A DNA stretch of 64,000 nucleotides from Natrinema thermotolerans DSM 11552 (GTDB taxonomy: Archaea > Halobacteriota > Halobacteria > Halobacteriales > Natrialbaceae): assembly GCA_000337115.1 (NCBI GenBank), contig AOIR01000050.1:17736-81735 (forward strand), read 5' to 3'. How positions within the stretch are numbered: the stretch's first letter is position 1; each line of letters starts with the position of its first letter. The position numbers and the translations under genes were made by a program. A model generated the notes under the pieces. It had not been told where the DNA came from and searched no databases. It saw nothing but the letters and a program-made list of their open reading frames with translations. Below, in pieces: positions 1-7,659 of the stretch.

Positions 1-870
1 ATTGCTCTCGGCGTCCCCGTCGTCACCGGTTTCGCCGTCCGATGCCGGGTCGGACCCGTTCGGTGGATCGCTCGAGTCGTCGGGGTCGAACCGCTCGTCG
101 GCGGGGGCGTCGAGTTGCAGGACGACGACCACCTGGCCGTGGGTCGAGTTCTCGGCCGCGTTGTATGTCCAGCCGCCGCCCGCCTCTTCGTAGGACTCCG
201 CGGCGGCGACCGGGTCGATATCGGTATCCCAGCCGTCGCCCGCCGGTTCCTGTTGGATATAGCCGGCGACGTCGATTCGGTCGGCGTATTCGCCGCTGAT
301 CTCGGCTTCGCCGTAGGTGAGGGTCGCGTCTTCGGGGTTCCCGTGGAACTCGAGGCAGTGGGAGTCCATATAGCCGTCGCCCTGTGCGACGTCCGGACTG
401 GTTCCGAACTGATCGCCGTCGAGTGGGAACTCGTAGTGGTCGTCCATGGGGAACTGGACGGTCATCGGATCGGCGTCGGAGTGCCACGTCGTCGCACCGC
501 CGGTCGGGACGGTCACGGAGGTGTTCGGCACCGACTCGCCGATGACTGGGTCGCCGTTTTCGTTGACCAGCGAGACGCAGACTTTCCCGGAGCCGTCCCC
601 GAGATAGGGGCTCCGGTACTCGTCGCGCGGGTTCTCGTAACTGACCCAGCTGCCGTCGTCGGCCGCCGCCTCGAAGTAGGGATCTCCCTTCTCGGGTGCG
701 GGGTCGACGTATACCGCCTCCGAAACGGTCCCGTTGTCGTCCGGATCGGCCTGCGCGGCGACCGCCCCGGAACCCGCCGCGACGAGGCTGCCGATCACGG
801 CCAATCCGAGCCCGAGCGCGAGGAGCGTTTGCCACCGCTTCGGGCCGTCCGTACCGCGTGCGTCGGCCAT
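1..870 (-). CDS. Secreted or membrane-anchored acidic protein, 3' end beyond the window
   Basis: This reading frame stays open from an ATG at 868-870 to the window edge, giving at least 290 residues, so the C terminus is not visible. The N terminus (about residues 12-39) has a charged start, a hydrophobic stretch rich in Leu/Gly/Ala and an Ala-rich end, which reads as a signal peptide or membrane anchor. The mature part is very acidic and ends in the visible region with a low-complexity Asp/Ser/Gly/Pro tail, typical of haloarchaeal exported proteins before a cell-surface anchor. I recognise no catalytic motif. The function is unknown. It is transcribed away from the permease, with a 360-base gap between them. 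Confidence 0.75.
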   Translation of the reverse strand, partial: MADARGTDGPKRWQTLLALGLGLAVIGSLVAAGSGAVAAQADPDDNGTVSEAVYVDPAPEKGDPYFEAAADDGSWVSYENPRDEYRSPYLGDGSGKVCVSLVNENGDPVIGESVPNTSVTVPTGGATTWHSDADPMTVQFPMDDHYEFPLDGDQFGTSPDVAQGDGYMDSHCLEFHGNPEDATLTYGEAEISGEYADRIDVAGYIQQEPAGDGWDTDIDPVAAAESYEEAGGGWTYNAAENSTHGQVVVVLQLDAPADERFDPDDSSDPPNGSDPASDGETGDDGDAESN

Positions 871-1230
871 GGTTATGCGCCCCTCTCCGGCTCGATTCTC
901 CGGGCGTCGAGCGGGCGATCGATCAGCGTCGACGACTGTCGTTTACTTCTATATGTCATCGACCTGCCGTACCGGATCGGCTATCCTATATATGAGCCGC
1001 GTACTCGAGCGGTAGCAGGTCGTTACGAGGCGTAGGCGGTCGTTTGAATGATCGGTGGCCGTCGAAACCGACACCTACTGCTGTCCCTTCGACGCCCGAT
1101 CCGGCCGACCACGACTCCGCTGGCGAGACGACGGCCGGTCCGTCGCCTTCGATTGCCGGTACGATCGATAGAAGTCATAGAGTATCCAATATTTGGTGTT
1201 TATATAGGATATTATTTTGATCGTTTTTGA
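871..1230. other. Intergenic region between divergent genes
   Basis: No coding potential is convincing here: open frames are Arg-rich shadows. The stretch contains the permease promoter at its right end. An 11-base sequence TATCCTATATA (982-992) recurs inverted as TATATAGGATA (1201-1211), the second copy covering the permease TATA box. The left copy may mark a second promoter, but no start codon lies at the expected distance on either strand. Confidence 0.5.
1181..1214 (+). promoter_or_regulatory. Permease promoter flanked by an inverted repeat
   Basis: TTTATATA at 1199-1206 is centred about 28 bases before the ATG at 1231, the spacing of a leaderless haloarchaeal promoter. AGTATCC (1181-1187) and GGATATT (1208-1214) form a 6/7 inverted repeat that brackets the TATA box. 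The GGATATT half also occurs at the promoter of the neighbouring Lrp gene, suggesting an Lrp operator. This is inference from symmetry and position only. Confidence 0.5.
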
Positions 1231-2667
1231 ATGGTTAGACTTAACACCCATCATTTGGCACTGCGTGGTATGGCAGGAAACGACAGTGACTTCGAGCGGA
1301 TCCTGACGAAGAAAGATCTCTTCGTACTCGCGTTCGGCGCGATGATCGGCTGGGGATGGATCATCCAGACCGGGTTCTGGATCGACGAAGCGGGTGTGGC
1401 CGGGTCGGTACTCGGATTCGTTGTGGGCGCGATCATGGTGTGCGTCGTCGGACTGATCTACGGTGAACTCACGTCCGCGATGCCGTTCGTCGGCGGCGAA
1501 CACGTGTACAGTTTCCGGGCGCTCGGCCCGCTCTGGTCGTTCGTGTGTACGTGGTCGCTCGTCCTCGGCTACGTCGGCGTCGTCGTCTTCGAGGTCGTGG
1601 CGCTGCCGTCCGCAATGGCGTTTATCGTGCCCGGGTTCAACGTCCTCGAACTCTGGACGGTGGCCGGCGAGCCGGTGTATGCATCGTGGATCCTCGTCGG
1701 CGGGATCGGGGCGATCGTAATGACTGGGCTCAACTACCGCGGCGTGAAACCCGCGGCACAGTTCCAGACGCTGCTGACGCTCGTGATCGGCCTTGCGGGC
1801 GTCATGCTCGTCATCGGTGCCCTGTTTAACGGACAGACCCAGGCGAACCCGCCGCTATCGGACGTGGGGACGGCAGGCGTCGCCACGGTCGCGATCATGA
1901 CGCCGTTCATGTTCGTCGGCTTCGACGTCATTCCCCAATCCGCCGAGGAAGCGGACGTCCCGCCCCGTGTCATCGGGCTTCTCATTCCGGCGGCGGTCTC
2001 GCTGGCCGCGCTGTTCTACGTCGGCGTGATCTGGGCGTCCGGGCAGGCCATGCCCGGCGTCGAACTCGTCGAGAGCCCGCTGCCGGCTGCCGCGGCCATG
2101 GAAACGATCTTCAGCAGTCAGTTGATCGGCCGTATCATGGCGCTGGCCGGCATCGCAGGTATCCTCACGAGCTGGAACTCCTTCCTGCTGGGGGCCAGTC
2201 GCGCCGTCTTCGCGCTCGCCGATTCGGGGATGATCCCGCGACGGATCAACGCGCTCCACCCCGAGTACAACACGCCCTCGACGGCGATCGTCCTCATCGG
2301 CGGACTCTCGATCTTCGCGCCGCTGTTCGGCGAACAGATGCTGGTCTGGATCGTCAACGCGAGCGGGCTCGGCCTCGTCGTCGCCTGGTTCCTCGTCGTC
2401 GTCTCGTTCCTCGTTCTCCGCTACCGAGAGCCCGGCCTGAACCGCCCGCTGAAGCTCCCGTTCGGATACGCGTTCGGGGCCGCGGGGCTGGTCCTGACGC
2501 TCGGCTTCATCGGCCTCTATCTCCCGGGCGGGCCGTCCGCGCTCGTCTGGCCCTACGAGTGGGCGATCGTCCTCTGCTGGACGCTGCTCGGCGTGGTGCT
2601 GTATGGAATCACCTCGACGGACTCGGAGATCGAACTGGCCGATCTGGAGCCGAGCGAACTCGAGTGA
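1231..2667 (+). CDS. APC-superfamily amino-acid permease
   Basis: The 478-residue protein is a polytopic membrane protein of about twelve hydrophobic segments with an APC-type first helix (GAMIGWGW around residues 35-42, in place of the usual GxxIGxGIF) and an acidic cytoplasmic tail. It should import an amino acid or related amine by proton or sodium symport. The ATG at 1231 fits a leaderless transcript from TTTATATA at 1199-1206. A second ATG at 1270 (MAGNDSD...) aligns better with where the conserved domain begins and remains possible. It sits next to an Lrp regulator and a class III aminotransferase, so uptake followed by deamination of the same substrate (for example GABA or an omega-amino acid) is a reasonable inference. 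Confidence 0.85.
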   Translation: MVRLNTHHLALRGMAGNDSDFERILTKKDLFVLAFGAMIGWGWIIQTGFWIDEAGVAGSVLGFVVGAIMVCVVGLIYGELTSAMPFVGGEHVYSFRALGPLWSFVCTWSLVLGYVGVVVFEVVALPSAMAFIVPGFNVLELWTVAGEPVYASWILVGGIGAIVMTGLNYRGVKPAAQFQTLLTLVIGLAGVMLVIGALFNGQTQANPPLSDVGTAGVATVAIMTPFMFVGFDVIPQSAEEADVPPRVIGLLIPAAVSLAALFYVGVIWASGQAMPGVELVESPLPAAAAMETIFSSQLIGRIMALAGIAGILTSWNSFLLGASRAVFALADSGMIPRRINALHPEYNTPSTAIVLIGGLSIFAPLFGEQMLVWIVNASGLGLVVAWFLVVVSFLVLRYREPGLNRPLKLPFGYAFGAAGLVLTLGFIGLYLPGGPSALVWPYEWAIVLCWTLLGVVLYGITSTDSEIELADLEPSELE

Positions 2668-2690
2668 GTGCTGCGACAGTCCGTCGGGAG

Positions 2691-3182
2691 TCAGTCCTCG
2701 TCCGCGGTCGACTCGACTAACGTCTCGAGTTCGAAGTCGTTCAGCGGATGCGGTTCGTCCTTGACCGTTTCGACCACGAACTGCGAACTCGTGCGAACGA
2801 CCTCGTCGATCGCCTCGTAATCGCTGATGAGACGGTTGACCATCTCCCGGTCCGCCAGATGTGCGATGACGATGAAATCGGTGTCCCCCATCGTGAAATA
2901 CACCTGATTGGCCCCTTCGATGGCGGCGAGTTGCTCCCCGACGTCCTCGTGATACTGTTCGTCGTACTCCGCGATGACTTCCGTGACGACCGTGATCTCC
3001 AGTCCCAACGCCTCGAGGTTGACGTCCAACAGGTCGTTGGTCACGACGCCGTCCTCCTTGAGTTTCGTGAGCCGGTAGTGGACGGTCGATTTCGGGATAT
3101 CGGTGTACTCCGAGATCTCGTCGGGGCTTCCCGTTCCGAGTTCCGCGACGGCCTGTAGAATGCGAACGTTTCGCTCGTCCAT
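2691..3182 (-). CDS. Lrp/AsnC-family transcriptional regulator
   Basis: The 163-residue protein has an N-terminal winged helix-turn-helix (MDERNVRILQAVAE..., then SPDEISEYTDIPKSTVHYRL as recognition region) and a C-terminal RAM-type effector domain (about residues 70-150). I chose the ATG at 3182 over an upstream in-frame start because it begins the canonical DERN...IL motif and lies 27 bases from a TATA-like GATAAA (3205-3210, minus strand). It is convergent with the permease and divergent from the aminotransferase. It probably controls both and itself, binding an amino acid as effector. The ligand cannot be read from sequence. Confidence 0.9.
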   Translation of the reverse strand: MDERNVRILQAVAELGTGSPDEISEYTDIPKSTVHYRLTKLKEDGVVTNDLLDVNLEALGLEITVVTEVIAEYDEQYHEDVGEQLAAIEGANQVYFTMGDTDFIVIAHLADREMVNRLISDYEAIDEVVRTSSQFVVETVKDEPHPLNDFELETLVESTADED

Positions 3183-3188
3183 GTCACG

Positions 3189-3225
3189 GATATTCGTCCA
3201 CTCCGATAAACAACATTCGAATATC
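3189..3225 (-). promoter_or_regulatory. lrp promoter inside a perfect inverted repeat
   Basis: GATATTCG (3189-3196) and CGAATATC (3218-3225) are exact reverse complements separated by 21 bases and enclose the TATA element GATAAA (3205-3210) of the Lrp gene, 27 bases from its ATG. This looks like an autoregulatory operator. The left half shares GGATATT with the permease promoter repeat. Confidence 0.55.
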
Positions 3226-3331
3226 GGGTCCGTCACCGGACGAAAATCGGACGGCGTTCGATGGCTCGGCCCGGCGCAGAGTCCGATCGCTCCGACGGCG
3301 TCGCGGAGGTGGAGCCAGATCTGTGTATTGA

Positions 3332-3358
3332 GTCCTAGATACTATAGTTTATTAGGAC
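3332..3358 (+). promoter_or_regulatory. Aminotransferase promoter with inverted repeat
   Basis: GTCCTA (3332-3337) and TAGGAC (3353-3358) form a perfect inverted repeat whose half-sites are about two helical turns apart. The TATA-like TTTATT (3348-3353) lies about 27 bases before the ATG at 3379, so a bound dimer would compete with TBP. Two CTAG tetramers, rare elsewhere in this DNA, fall at 3335 and 3364. Confidence 0.5.
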
Positions 3359-3378
3359 CCAGTCTAGAAGTATGTAGT

Positions 3379-4713
3379 ATGTCCGAACAAGAGCCCAGGA
3401 GAGCGGCCGATCGCGAATCGAACGCGGCCGTCGTTTCGGCCTACGAAGACCACATGATGCCGATCTGGAAATCGCTCGATGTCCCCGTCAAACGGGCCTC
3501 GGGCTGTACGCTCGAGGACGTCGAGGGCAACGAGTATCTGGATGTCTTCGCGGGGATCGCGGTGACGAACGTCGGCCACGGGAACGAGGCCGTCGTCGAC
3601 GCCGCCAAAGACCAGCTCGAGGAGTTCGTCCACGGCTGTTCGTACGTTCATCCCAACGAGCCGGTCGCCGATCTCGCAGAGCGGATCGCCGACGTAACGC
3701 CGGGCGATCTCGAGAAGACGTTCTTCTGTAACTCCGGGACGGAGGCCGTCGAGGGCGCGGTCAAGCTCGCGCGGAAGTACACCGGATCGAAGGAGGTCAT
3801 TTCCCTCGAGATGGGCTTTCACGGCCGGACGCTTGGTAGTCTGGCACTGACGGGCAACAAGTCCTACAAGCAGGGGATGGCCCCGACGCTCAACGACGTC
3901 GCCCACACCGCGCCGCCCTACGGCTACCGGTGTCCGCGCTGTGAGGGCGGGGAGTGTAACTCGGGGTGTGCCGACAAACTCGAGCGCGTGATCGGCTCGC
4001 ATACGAGCGGCGACCTCGCGGCGATCGTCGTCGAGCCGGTCATGGGCGAAGCTGGGATCGTCGTGCCGCCGGAGGGCTGGCTCGAGCGGGTCCAAGAGAT
4101 CGCCCACGACCACGGCGCGTTGCTGATCGCCGACGAGGTCCAGACCGGCTACGGTCGGACCGGCGAACTGTTCGCGAGCAGCCACTTCGACGTCGAACCC
4201 GATATCCTGACCCAGGCCAAGGGGATCGCGAACGGGCTGCCGCTCGGGGCCTTTACCGCCACCGCGGAGATCGCGGACGCCTTCGAGTCCGGCGACCACC
4301 TCTCGACGTTCGGCGGGAATCCGGTCGCCTGTGCGGCCGCGCTGGCGACGATCGACGAACTACAGGACGGGATCGTCGACGACGCCCGCGAGCAGGGCCA
4401 GTGGCTCGCCGACGAACTCGGCGCGCTCGAGGCCGAGTACGACGTCGTCGGGCAGACCCGCGGGCTCGGGCTAATGTGGGGCGTCGAACTCGTCGATCCG
4501 GAAACGACGGGGCCACAGAACGTGTCGCCGGCCCCGGACAGCGACCTTGCGGCCGCCGTCAGCGACTACCTCCGCGACGAATCGAACGTCGTGATGGGGG
4601 TCGGCGGCTACTACAAGAACGTCATGCGGTTCCAACCGCCGCTGACCATCTCGCGCGACCAGTTGCAGTACGCCGTCGACGAACTCCGTGCCGCGCTCGA
4701 GACGGTCGCCTGA
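3379..4713 (+). CDS. Class III PLP aminotransferase (GABA/ornithine type)
   Basis: The 444-residue protein matches the class III aminotransferase fold: cofactor phosphate motif CNSGTEAVEGAVKLAR (about residues 116-131), the Asp of LLIADEVQTGYGRTG that pairs with the pyridine nitrogen, and the Schiff-base lysine in LTQAKGIANG. Members transfer an omega-amino group to 2-oxoglutarate. An unusual insert near residues 185-198 holds four cysteines (CxxC, then two more), which could bind a metal. The ATG at 3379 follows a TATA element at leaderless spacing. Linkage to an amino-acid permease and Lrp suggests a catabolic unit. The substrate may be 4-aminobutyrate, but this is not proven. Confidence 0.88.
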   Translation: MSEQEPRRAADRESNAAVVSAYEDHMMPIWKSLDVPVKRASGCTLEDVEGNEYLDVFAGIAVTNVGHGNEAVVDAAKDQLEEFVHGCSYVHPNEPVADLAERIADVTPGDLEKTFFCNSGTEAVEGAVKLARKYTGSKEVISLEMGFHGRTLGSLALTGNKSYKQGMAPTLNDVAHTAPPYGYRCPRCEGGECNSGCADKLERVIGSHTSGDLAAIVVEPVMGEAGIVVPPEGWLERVQEIAHDHGALLIADEVQTGYGRTGELFASSHFDVEPDILTQAKGIANGLPLGAFTATAEIADAFESGDHLSTFGGNPVACAAALATIDELQDGIVDDAREQGQWLADELGALEAEYDVVGQTRGLGLMWGVELVDPETTGPQNVSPAPDSDLAAAVSDYLRDESNVVMGVGGYYKNVMRFQPPLTISRDQLQYAVDELRAALETVA

Positions 4714-4789
4714 GTCCCGATGCGTTCGGACGCTGAGTCGAACTGAAAACGATCGGTCGGTTCGCACGAACCGTCCGCTACTGCCTGCC

Positions 4790-4990
4790 TCACTCGTCGT
4801 CCGATAGCGATAAATCGGACAGCGAGCCGTCGACGGCGGTGAAGTCGGTACACCCACACTGACGGCCGTCTCGGCGACCGCCGATCGGGCGGAGCTTCTC
4901 CTTACCCAACTCGAGCGCCGCGTAAAGCGCCCCGCACCGTTCGCAGACGGCGATCGTTCGCCGGTTGTTCCGTTTCGTCCATCGCCGCAC
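4790..4990 (-). CDS. Small zinc-finger protein
   Basis: About 66 residues, basic at the start (KRNNRR) and acidic at the end (SDLSLSDDE). It has a CERCG knuckle near residues 16-20 and a second Cys pair in CGCTDF, so it should bind one zinc ion. I chose the GTG at 4990 because the longer frame, opening with GTG at 5038, would run into the 86-bp palindromic element. Other GTG codons close by are possible. It is one of several one-domain zinc micro-proteins in this window. The function is unknown; nucleic-acid or protein binding is the usual guess for such proteins. Confidence 0.7.
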   Translation of the reverse strand: MRRWTKRNNRRTIAVCERCGALYAALELGKEKLRPIGGRRDGRQCGCTDFTAVDGSLSDLSLSDDE

Positions 4991-5037
4991 CGCCACTTGG
5001 CCAACCGCAAGTATCCGGTGTGTGGACGCGGGCGACA

Positions 5038-5123
5038 CTATCGTCGCTCTTGAAACGATTTACACACCGATCGCAACGTTGTCCTGCGATCGGGTGTGCA
5101 TTGACTTTCAAGAGCGACGATAG
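5038..5123. repeat. 86-bp palindromic element, copy 1 (intact)
   Basis: The 18-base arms CTATCGTCGCTCTTGAAA (5038-5055) and its exact reverse complement (5106-5123) enclose a second inverted pair, CACACCGATCGCA against TGCGATCGGGTGTG, which differs by one inserted G. The whole can fold into one long hairpin. A diverged copy of identical length lies at 5709-5794. No transposase is near, so it resembles a small palindromic repeat family or MITE. Confidence 0.8.
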
Positions 5124-5252
5124 GTCTGTTACCACTGCCGTCCAACGGGCCGGACGAATACAACGGACGGCCGCGTTTGCGACCCGGTCGCGTCCGCGGG
5201 CCACGCGATCGCCGGCCCGCCGCTTTTCGGTCGGGTAGCGATAGCTCGAGCC

Positions 5253-5636
5253 ATGAGCGACGGACCCAGCCGCGACCGGGCACAGGACAGCGCGGAACGA
5301 CGGAAAGCCGAGCGGGCCGACAACACGGAGTCGATCCTCGAGGCCGTCGAACGCGATCTCGGGGAGCTGGAGTATCCGGTCACCAGCGAGGAGCTGGCGA
5401 CGGAGTACGCCGACGAGCCGATCGACATGCCAAACGAGACGGAGTCGCTGGGGAGCGTCTTCGACCGGCTGGCGGGCGAGCAGTTCGACTCCCCCGAAGC
5501 GGTCCGGGAGGCGGCCTACGGCGAGATCACCGGCGAGGCCGGCGGCCCGAACGAAGCCAACCCCGAACGCGACCTCCGAGAACTCGACGAGGGGAAGGGG
5601 GACTCGCTGAGCGAGAGCGGCGGGGACGACCACTGA
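5253..5636 (+). CDS. Conserved haloarchaeal acidic protein (DUF5789-like)
   Basis: This 127-residue soluble, very acidic protein has a conserved-looking core LGELEYPVTSEELATEYADEPIDMPNE followed by ESLGSVFDRL (about residues 36-72), which I associate with the small haloarchaeal DUF5789-type family, and then a low-complexity tail rich in Gly, Glu and Ser. I see no catalytic residues, membrane segment or cysteine. It stands alone between the two palindromic elements. The function is unknown. The ATG at 5253 is the only good start. Confidence 0.7.
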   Translation: MSDGPSRDRAQDSAERRKAERADNTESILEAVERDLGELEYPVTSEELATEYADEPIDMPNETESLGSVFDRLAGEQFDSPEAVREAAYGEITGEAGGPNEANPERDLRELDEGKGDSLSESGGDDH

Positions 5637-5708
5637 CCCGACGGCGGGATCGTGCCCTCGCTCGCGGGCCGATCGACGGACCGCCGCGCCGTCGGTCGGA
5701 TCGTGAGA

Positions 5709-5794
5709 GATAGTAGCCGCTGAAACAATGGATACGCCGACCGCGATGCGGTCGTGCGATCAGGGTGTCCACTGACGGTCAGTGGCTGCGATAG
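5709..5794. repeat. 86-bp palindromic element, copy 2 (decayed)
   Basis: It has the same length and order of blocks as copy 1: GAAAC, then a GCCGA/CCGCG segment, TGCGATC, GGGTGT, TGAC and terminal GCGATAG. Roughly six of ten positions agree by eye. Its outer arms pair imperfectly, but it contains local perfect hairpins such as CCACTGAC-G-GTCAGTGG. It ends shortly before the aIF2-beta promoter. Confidence 0.7.
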
Positions 5795-5831
5795 CAGAAC
5801 GGATTTACGTTCGCATCGCCTGTTTTCGCGT

Positions 5832-6443
5832 ATGGATTACGAATCGAGCCTCGACCGCGCGATGGAGGACGTCCCCGATATCGGGGGCGACGAACAGCGA
5901 CTGCAGATCCCCGATCCCGAGCCACAGAAAGACGGTGCGTTCACCCGCGTCACGAACCTCGACGAGATCGCGGACGTCCTCTCGCGGGACACCGAACACG
6001 TCCACCGGTTCATCCAGCGCGAACTCGGTACCAGCGGCAAGCTCGACGACGGCCGAGGCCGGTACAACGGCACCTTCTCCCAGCAGGACTTCGATGCGGC
6101 CATCGACGCCTACGTCGACGAGTACGTCCTCTGTTCGGAGTGTGGCCTGCCGGACACCCGCCTCGTCCGCGAGGACCGCACGCCGATGCTGCGCTGTGAC
6201 GCCTGTGGTGCCTTCCGCCCGGTGACCAAGCGCTCGACGGCCAGCCAGCAGCAACAACAGCAGGAGGCAGTCGAGGAGGGCAAGACCTACACCGTCGAGA
6301 TCACCGGCACCGGCCGCAAGGGCGACGGCGTCGCGGAGAAAGGCGAGTACACCATCTTCGTCCCCGGTGCCGAGGAGGGCGACGTGGTCGATATCTACAT
6401 CAAGAACATCTCCGGGAACCTCGCGTTCGCTCGGCTCGACTGA
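5832..6443 (+). CDS. eif2b: Translation initiation factor aIF2 subunit beta with TRAM domain
   Basis: The first about 135 residues of this 203-residue protein follow aIF2-beta: an alpha/beta domain (TRVTNLDEIADVLSRDTEHVHRFIQRELG) then a C4 zinc ribbon (CSECG...CDACG, about residues 100-125). A short Gln-rich linker leads to a TRAM domain (VEITGTGRKGDGVAEKGEYTIFVPG..., about residues 150-203), an RNA-binding fold. aIF2-beta joins the alpha and gamma subunits in the ternary complex that delivers initiator tRNA. The ATG at 5832 lies about 27 bases after GATTTACG, so the mRNA is probably leaderless. The aIF2-beta/TRAM arrangement is known in haloarchaea. Confidence 0.93.
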   Translation: MDYESSLDRAMEDVPDIGGDEQRLQIPDPEPQKDGAFTRVTNLDEIADVLSRDTEHVHRFIQRELGTSGKLDDGRGRYNGTFSQQDFDAAIDAYVDEYVLCSECGLPDTRLVREDRTPMLRCDACGAFRPVTKRSTASQQQQQQEAVEEGKTYTVEITGTGRKGDGVAEKGEYTIFVPGAEEGDVVDIYIKNISGNLAFARLD

Positions 6444-6449
6444 GTACCC

Positions 6450-6454
6450 TTTTT
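6450..6454 (+). terminator. T-run terminator after aIF2-beta
   Basis: Five consecutive T residues begin seven bases past the aIF2-beta stop codon in otherwise GC-rich DNA. Short T-runs are the usual archaeal termination signal. No stem-loop precedes it. Confidence 0.4.
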
Positions 6455-6498
6455 CGCCGCACTCGCGGTTTCGACGACACGACCCAGCGTGACGATAG

Positions 6499-6855
6499 TC
6501 AGCGGGCCGACTCGGGGACCGCCTCCGGCAGACAGACGACCTTTTCGCGGCCGACCCGGTAGCGGGCGATCACGCCTTCGTCCTCGAGTTCGGTCAGGAG
6601 GCGGCTGAGCGACGCCGCCGACCAGCCGTACCGGTCGGCGAATCGGTGCTGTTTGATCCGACCGCCGTGTTCGACCAGCACCGCCCTGACGTATTCGGCG
6701 GGCGTGAGACCGTACGCGACGAGGTCGCCCCTGCTGGTCGGCCCATCGTCGGGGTCGACGATCCCGGTCGCACTGAACGCGTCGGTACAGGCTCGAACGG
6801 TCCGGCCCACGGCCGTCGTGAGCCGGGATCGGATCGGCACATGTCGTTGGGACAT
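6499..6855 (-). CDS. Winged-helix DNA-binding protein
   Basis: The C-terminal half of this 118-residue protein reads as a winged helix: LTPAEYVRAVLVEHGGRIKQHRFADRYGWSAASLSRLLTELEDEGVIARYRVGREKVVCL, with the recognition helix around WSAASLSRLLTEL. The N-terminal 50 residues are less ordered. The ATG at 6855 starts MSQRHVP; an upstream in-frame extension reads into the promoter region of the divergent HAD gene. It faces the cobamide operon and could regulate it, but nothing in the DNA proves this. Confidence 0.72.
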   Translation of the reverse strand: MSQRHVPIRSRLTTAVGRTVRACTDAFSATGIVDPDDGPTSRGDLVAYGLTPAEYVRAVLVEHGGRIKQHRFADRYGWSAASLSRLLTELEDEGVIARYRVGREKVVCLPEAVPESAR

Positions 6856-6940
6856 CGTACGTCCGACTGGCCGCGACGGTTTCAAAGGGGTATGCACAAA
6901 ACCATCCAAAAGGTCGTGACCCGCCACCGACGGACCGCGA

Positions 6941-6948
6941 AATTAAAG
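6941..6948 (+). promoter_or_regulatory. TATA element of the cobamide salvage operon
   Basis: AATTAAAG is centred about 27-28 bases before the GTG start at 6973 in GC-rich surroundings, giving a leaderless transcript for the HAD gene and probably for the downstream cob genes. Confidence 0.55.
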
Positions 6949-6972
6949 TCAGATTGTGCTAGTCACACCACT

Positions 6973-7620
6973 GTGGGAGTATCGTTCGACCTCTTCGGGA
7001 CCTTGGTAGACGCCGACAGACCGACCGATCCGGCCGCCGCGGTCGCGGCCGAACTCGAGAAGCGGGACGTTCGAGTGCCCGACGACTGGGCCGACGCCTA
7101 CGCGGAGCCACACATCGATGCACCCGAGGGTGCGGAGATCCCGTTACCGGCTCACGTCTCGCGGGCGCTTGCAAGCCGCGGCGTCGACTACGAGGGGAAC
7201 GCGGCCAGACGGGCCGTCGTCGCGGCGTTCGATCCGGACGTCGAGACCAGGCCGGGCGCACGCGAGGCGGTCGCGGCCGCCCGCGAGCGCGGTCCCGTCG
7301 CGATCTGTTCGAACTGCAGCGTCCCGGAACTCGTCGGTCGCACGCTCGTTCGCTCGGCGTTCGACCGCGACGATTTCGACGCCGTCGTCTCGAGCGTGGG
7401 CTGTGGCTGGCGCAAGCCAGCCCCCGAGATCTTCGAGTTAACCGCCGACGAACTGGGCGTCGCGCCTGCCGACCTCGTCCACGTCGGCGACGACCCCGGC
7501 ACCGACGGCGGGGTCGAGGCCGTCGGCGGCACGGCGTTGCTCCTCGAGGAGGTGTCGCTCGCGGACGTTCCCGACCGGCTGGCCACGGTGTCGGCCGACG
7601 AACACAGCAGTAATGACTGA
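6973..7620 (+). CDS. HAD-superfamily hydrolase, first gene of cobamide operon
   Basis: The 215-residue protein holds the four HAD motifs: nucleophile Asp in FDLFGTLVD (residues 5-8 region), Ser in ICSNCS (motif II), Lys in GWRKPAPEIF (motif III) and the acidic HVGDDPGTDGG (motif IV). It starts with GTG at 6973, 27 bases from a TATA element. It is followed 39 bases later by cbiB and the rest of the salvage genes. Because the pathway needs a phosphatase for alpha-ribazole-5'-phosphate or adenosylcobalamin-5'-phosphate and no cobC/cobZ is visible here, this enzyme is a candidate for that step. That role is inference; a general phosphatase is equally compatible. Confidence 0.85.
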   Translation: MGVSFDLFGTLVDADRPTDPAAAVAAELEKRDVRVPDDWADAYAEPHIDAPEGAEIPLPAHVSRALASRGVDYEGNAARRAVVAAFDPDVETRPGAREAVAAARERGPVAICSNCSVPELVGRTLVRSAFDRDDFDAVVSSVGCGWRKPAPEIFELTADELGVAPADLVHVGDDPGTDGGVEAVGGTALLLEEVSLADVPDRLATVSADEHSSND

Positions 7621-7659
7621 ACGCTGCCCCGCTCCGACTAGCATGGAGGCGACGCCGGT

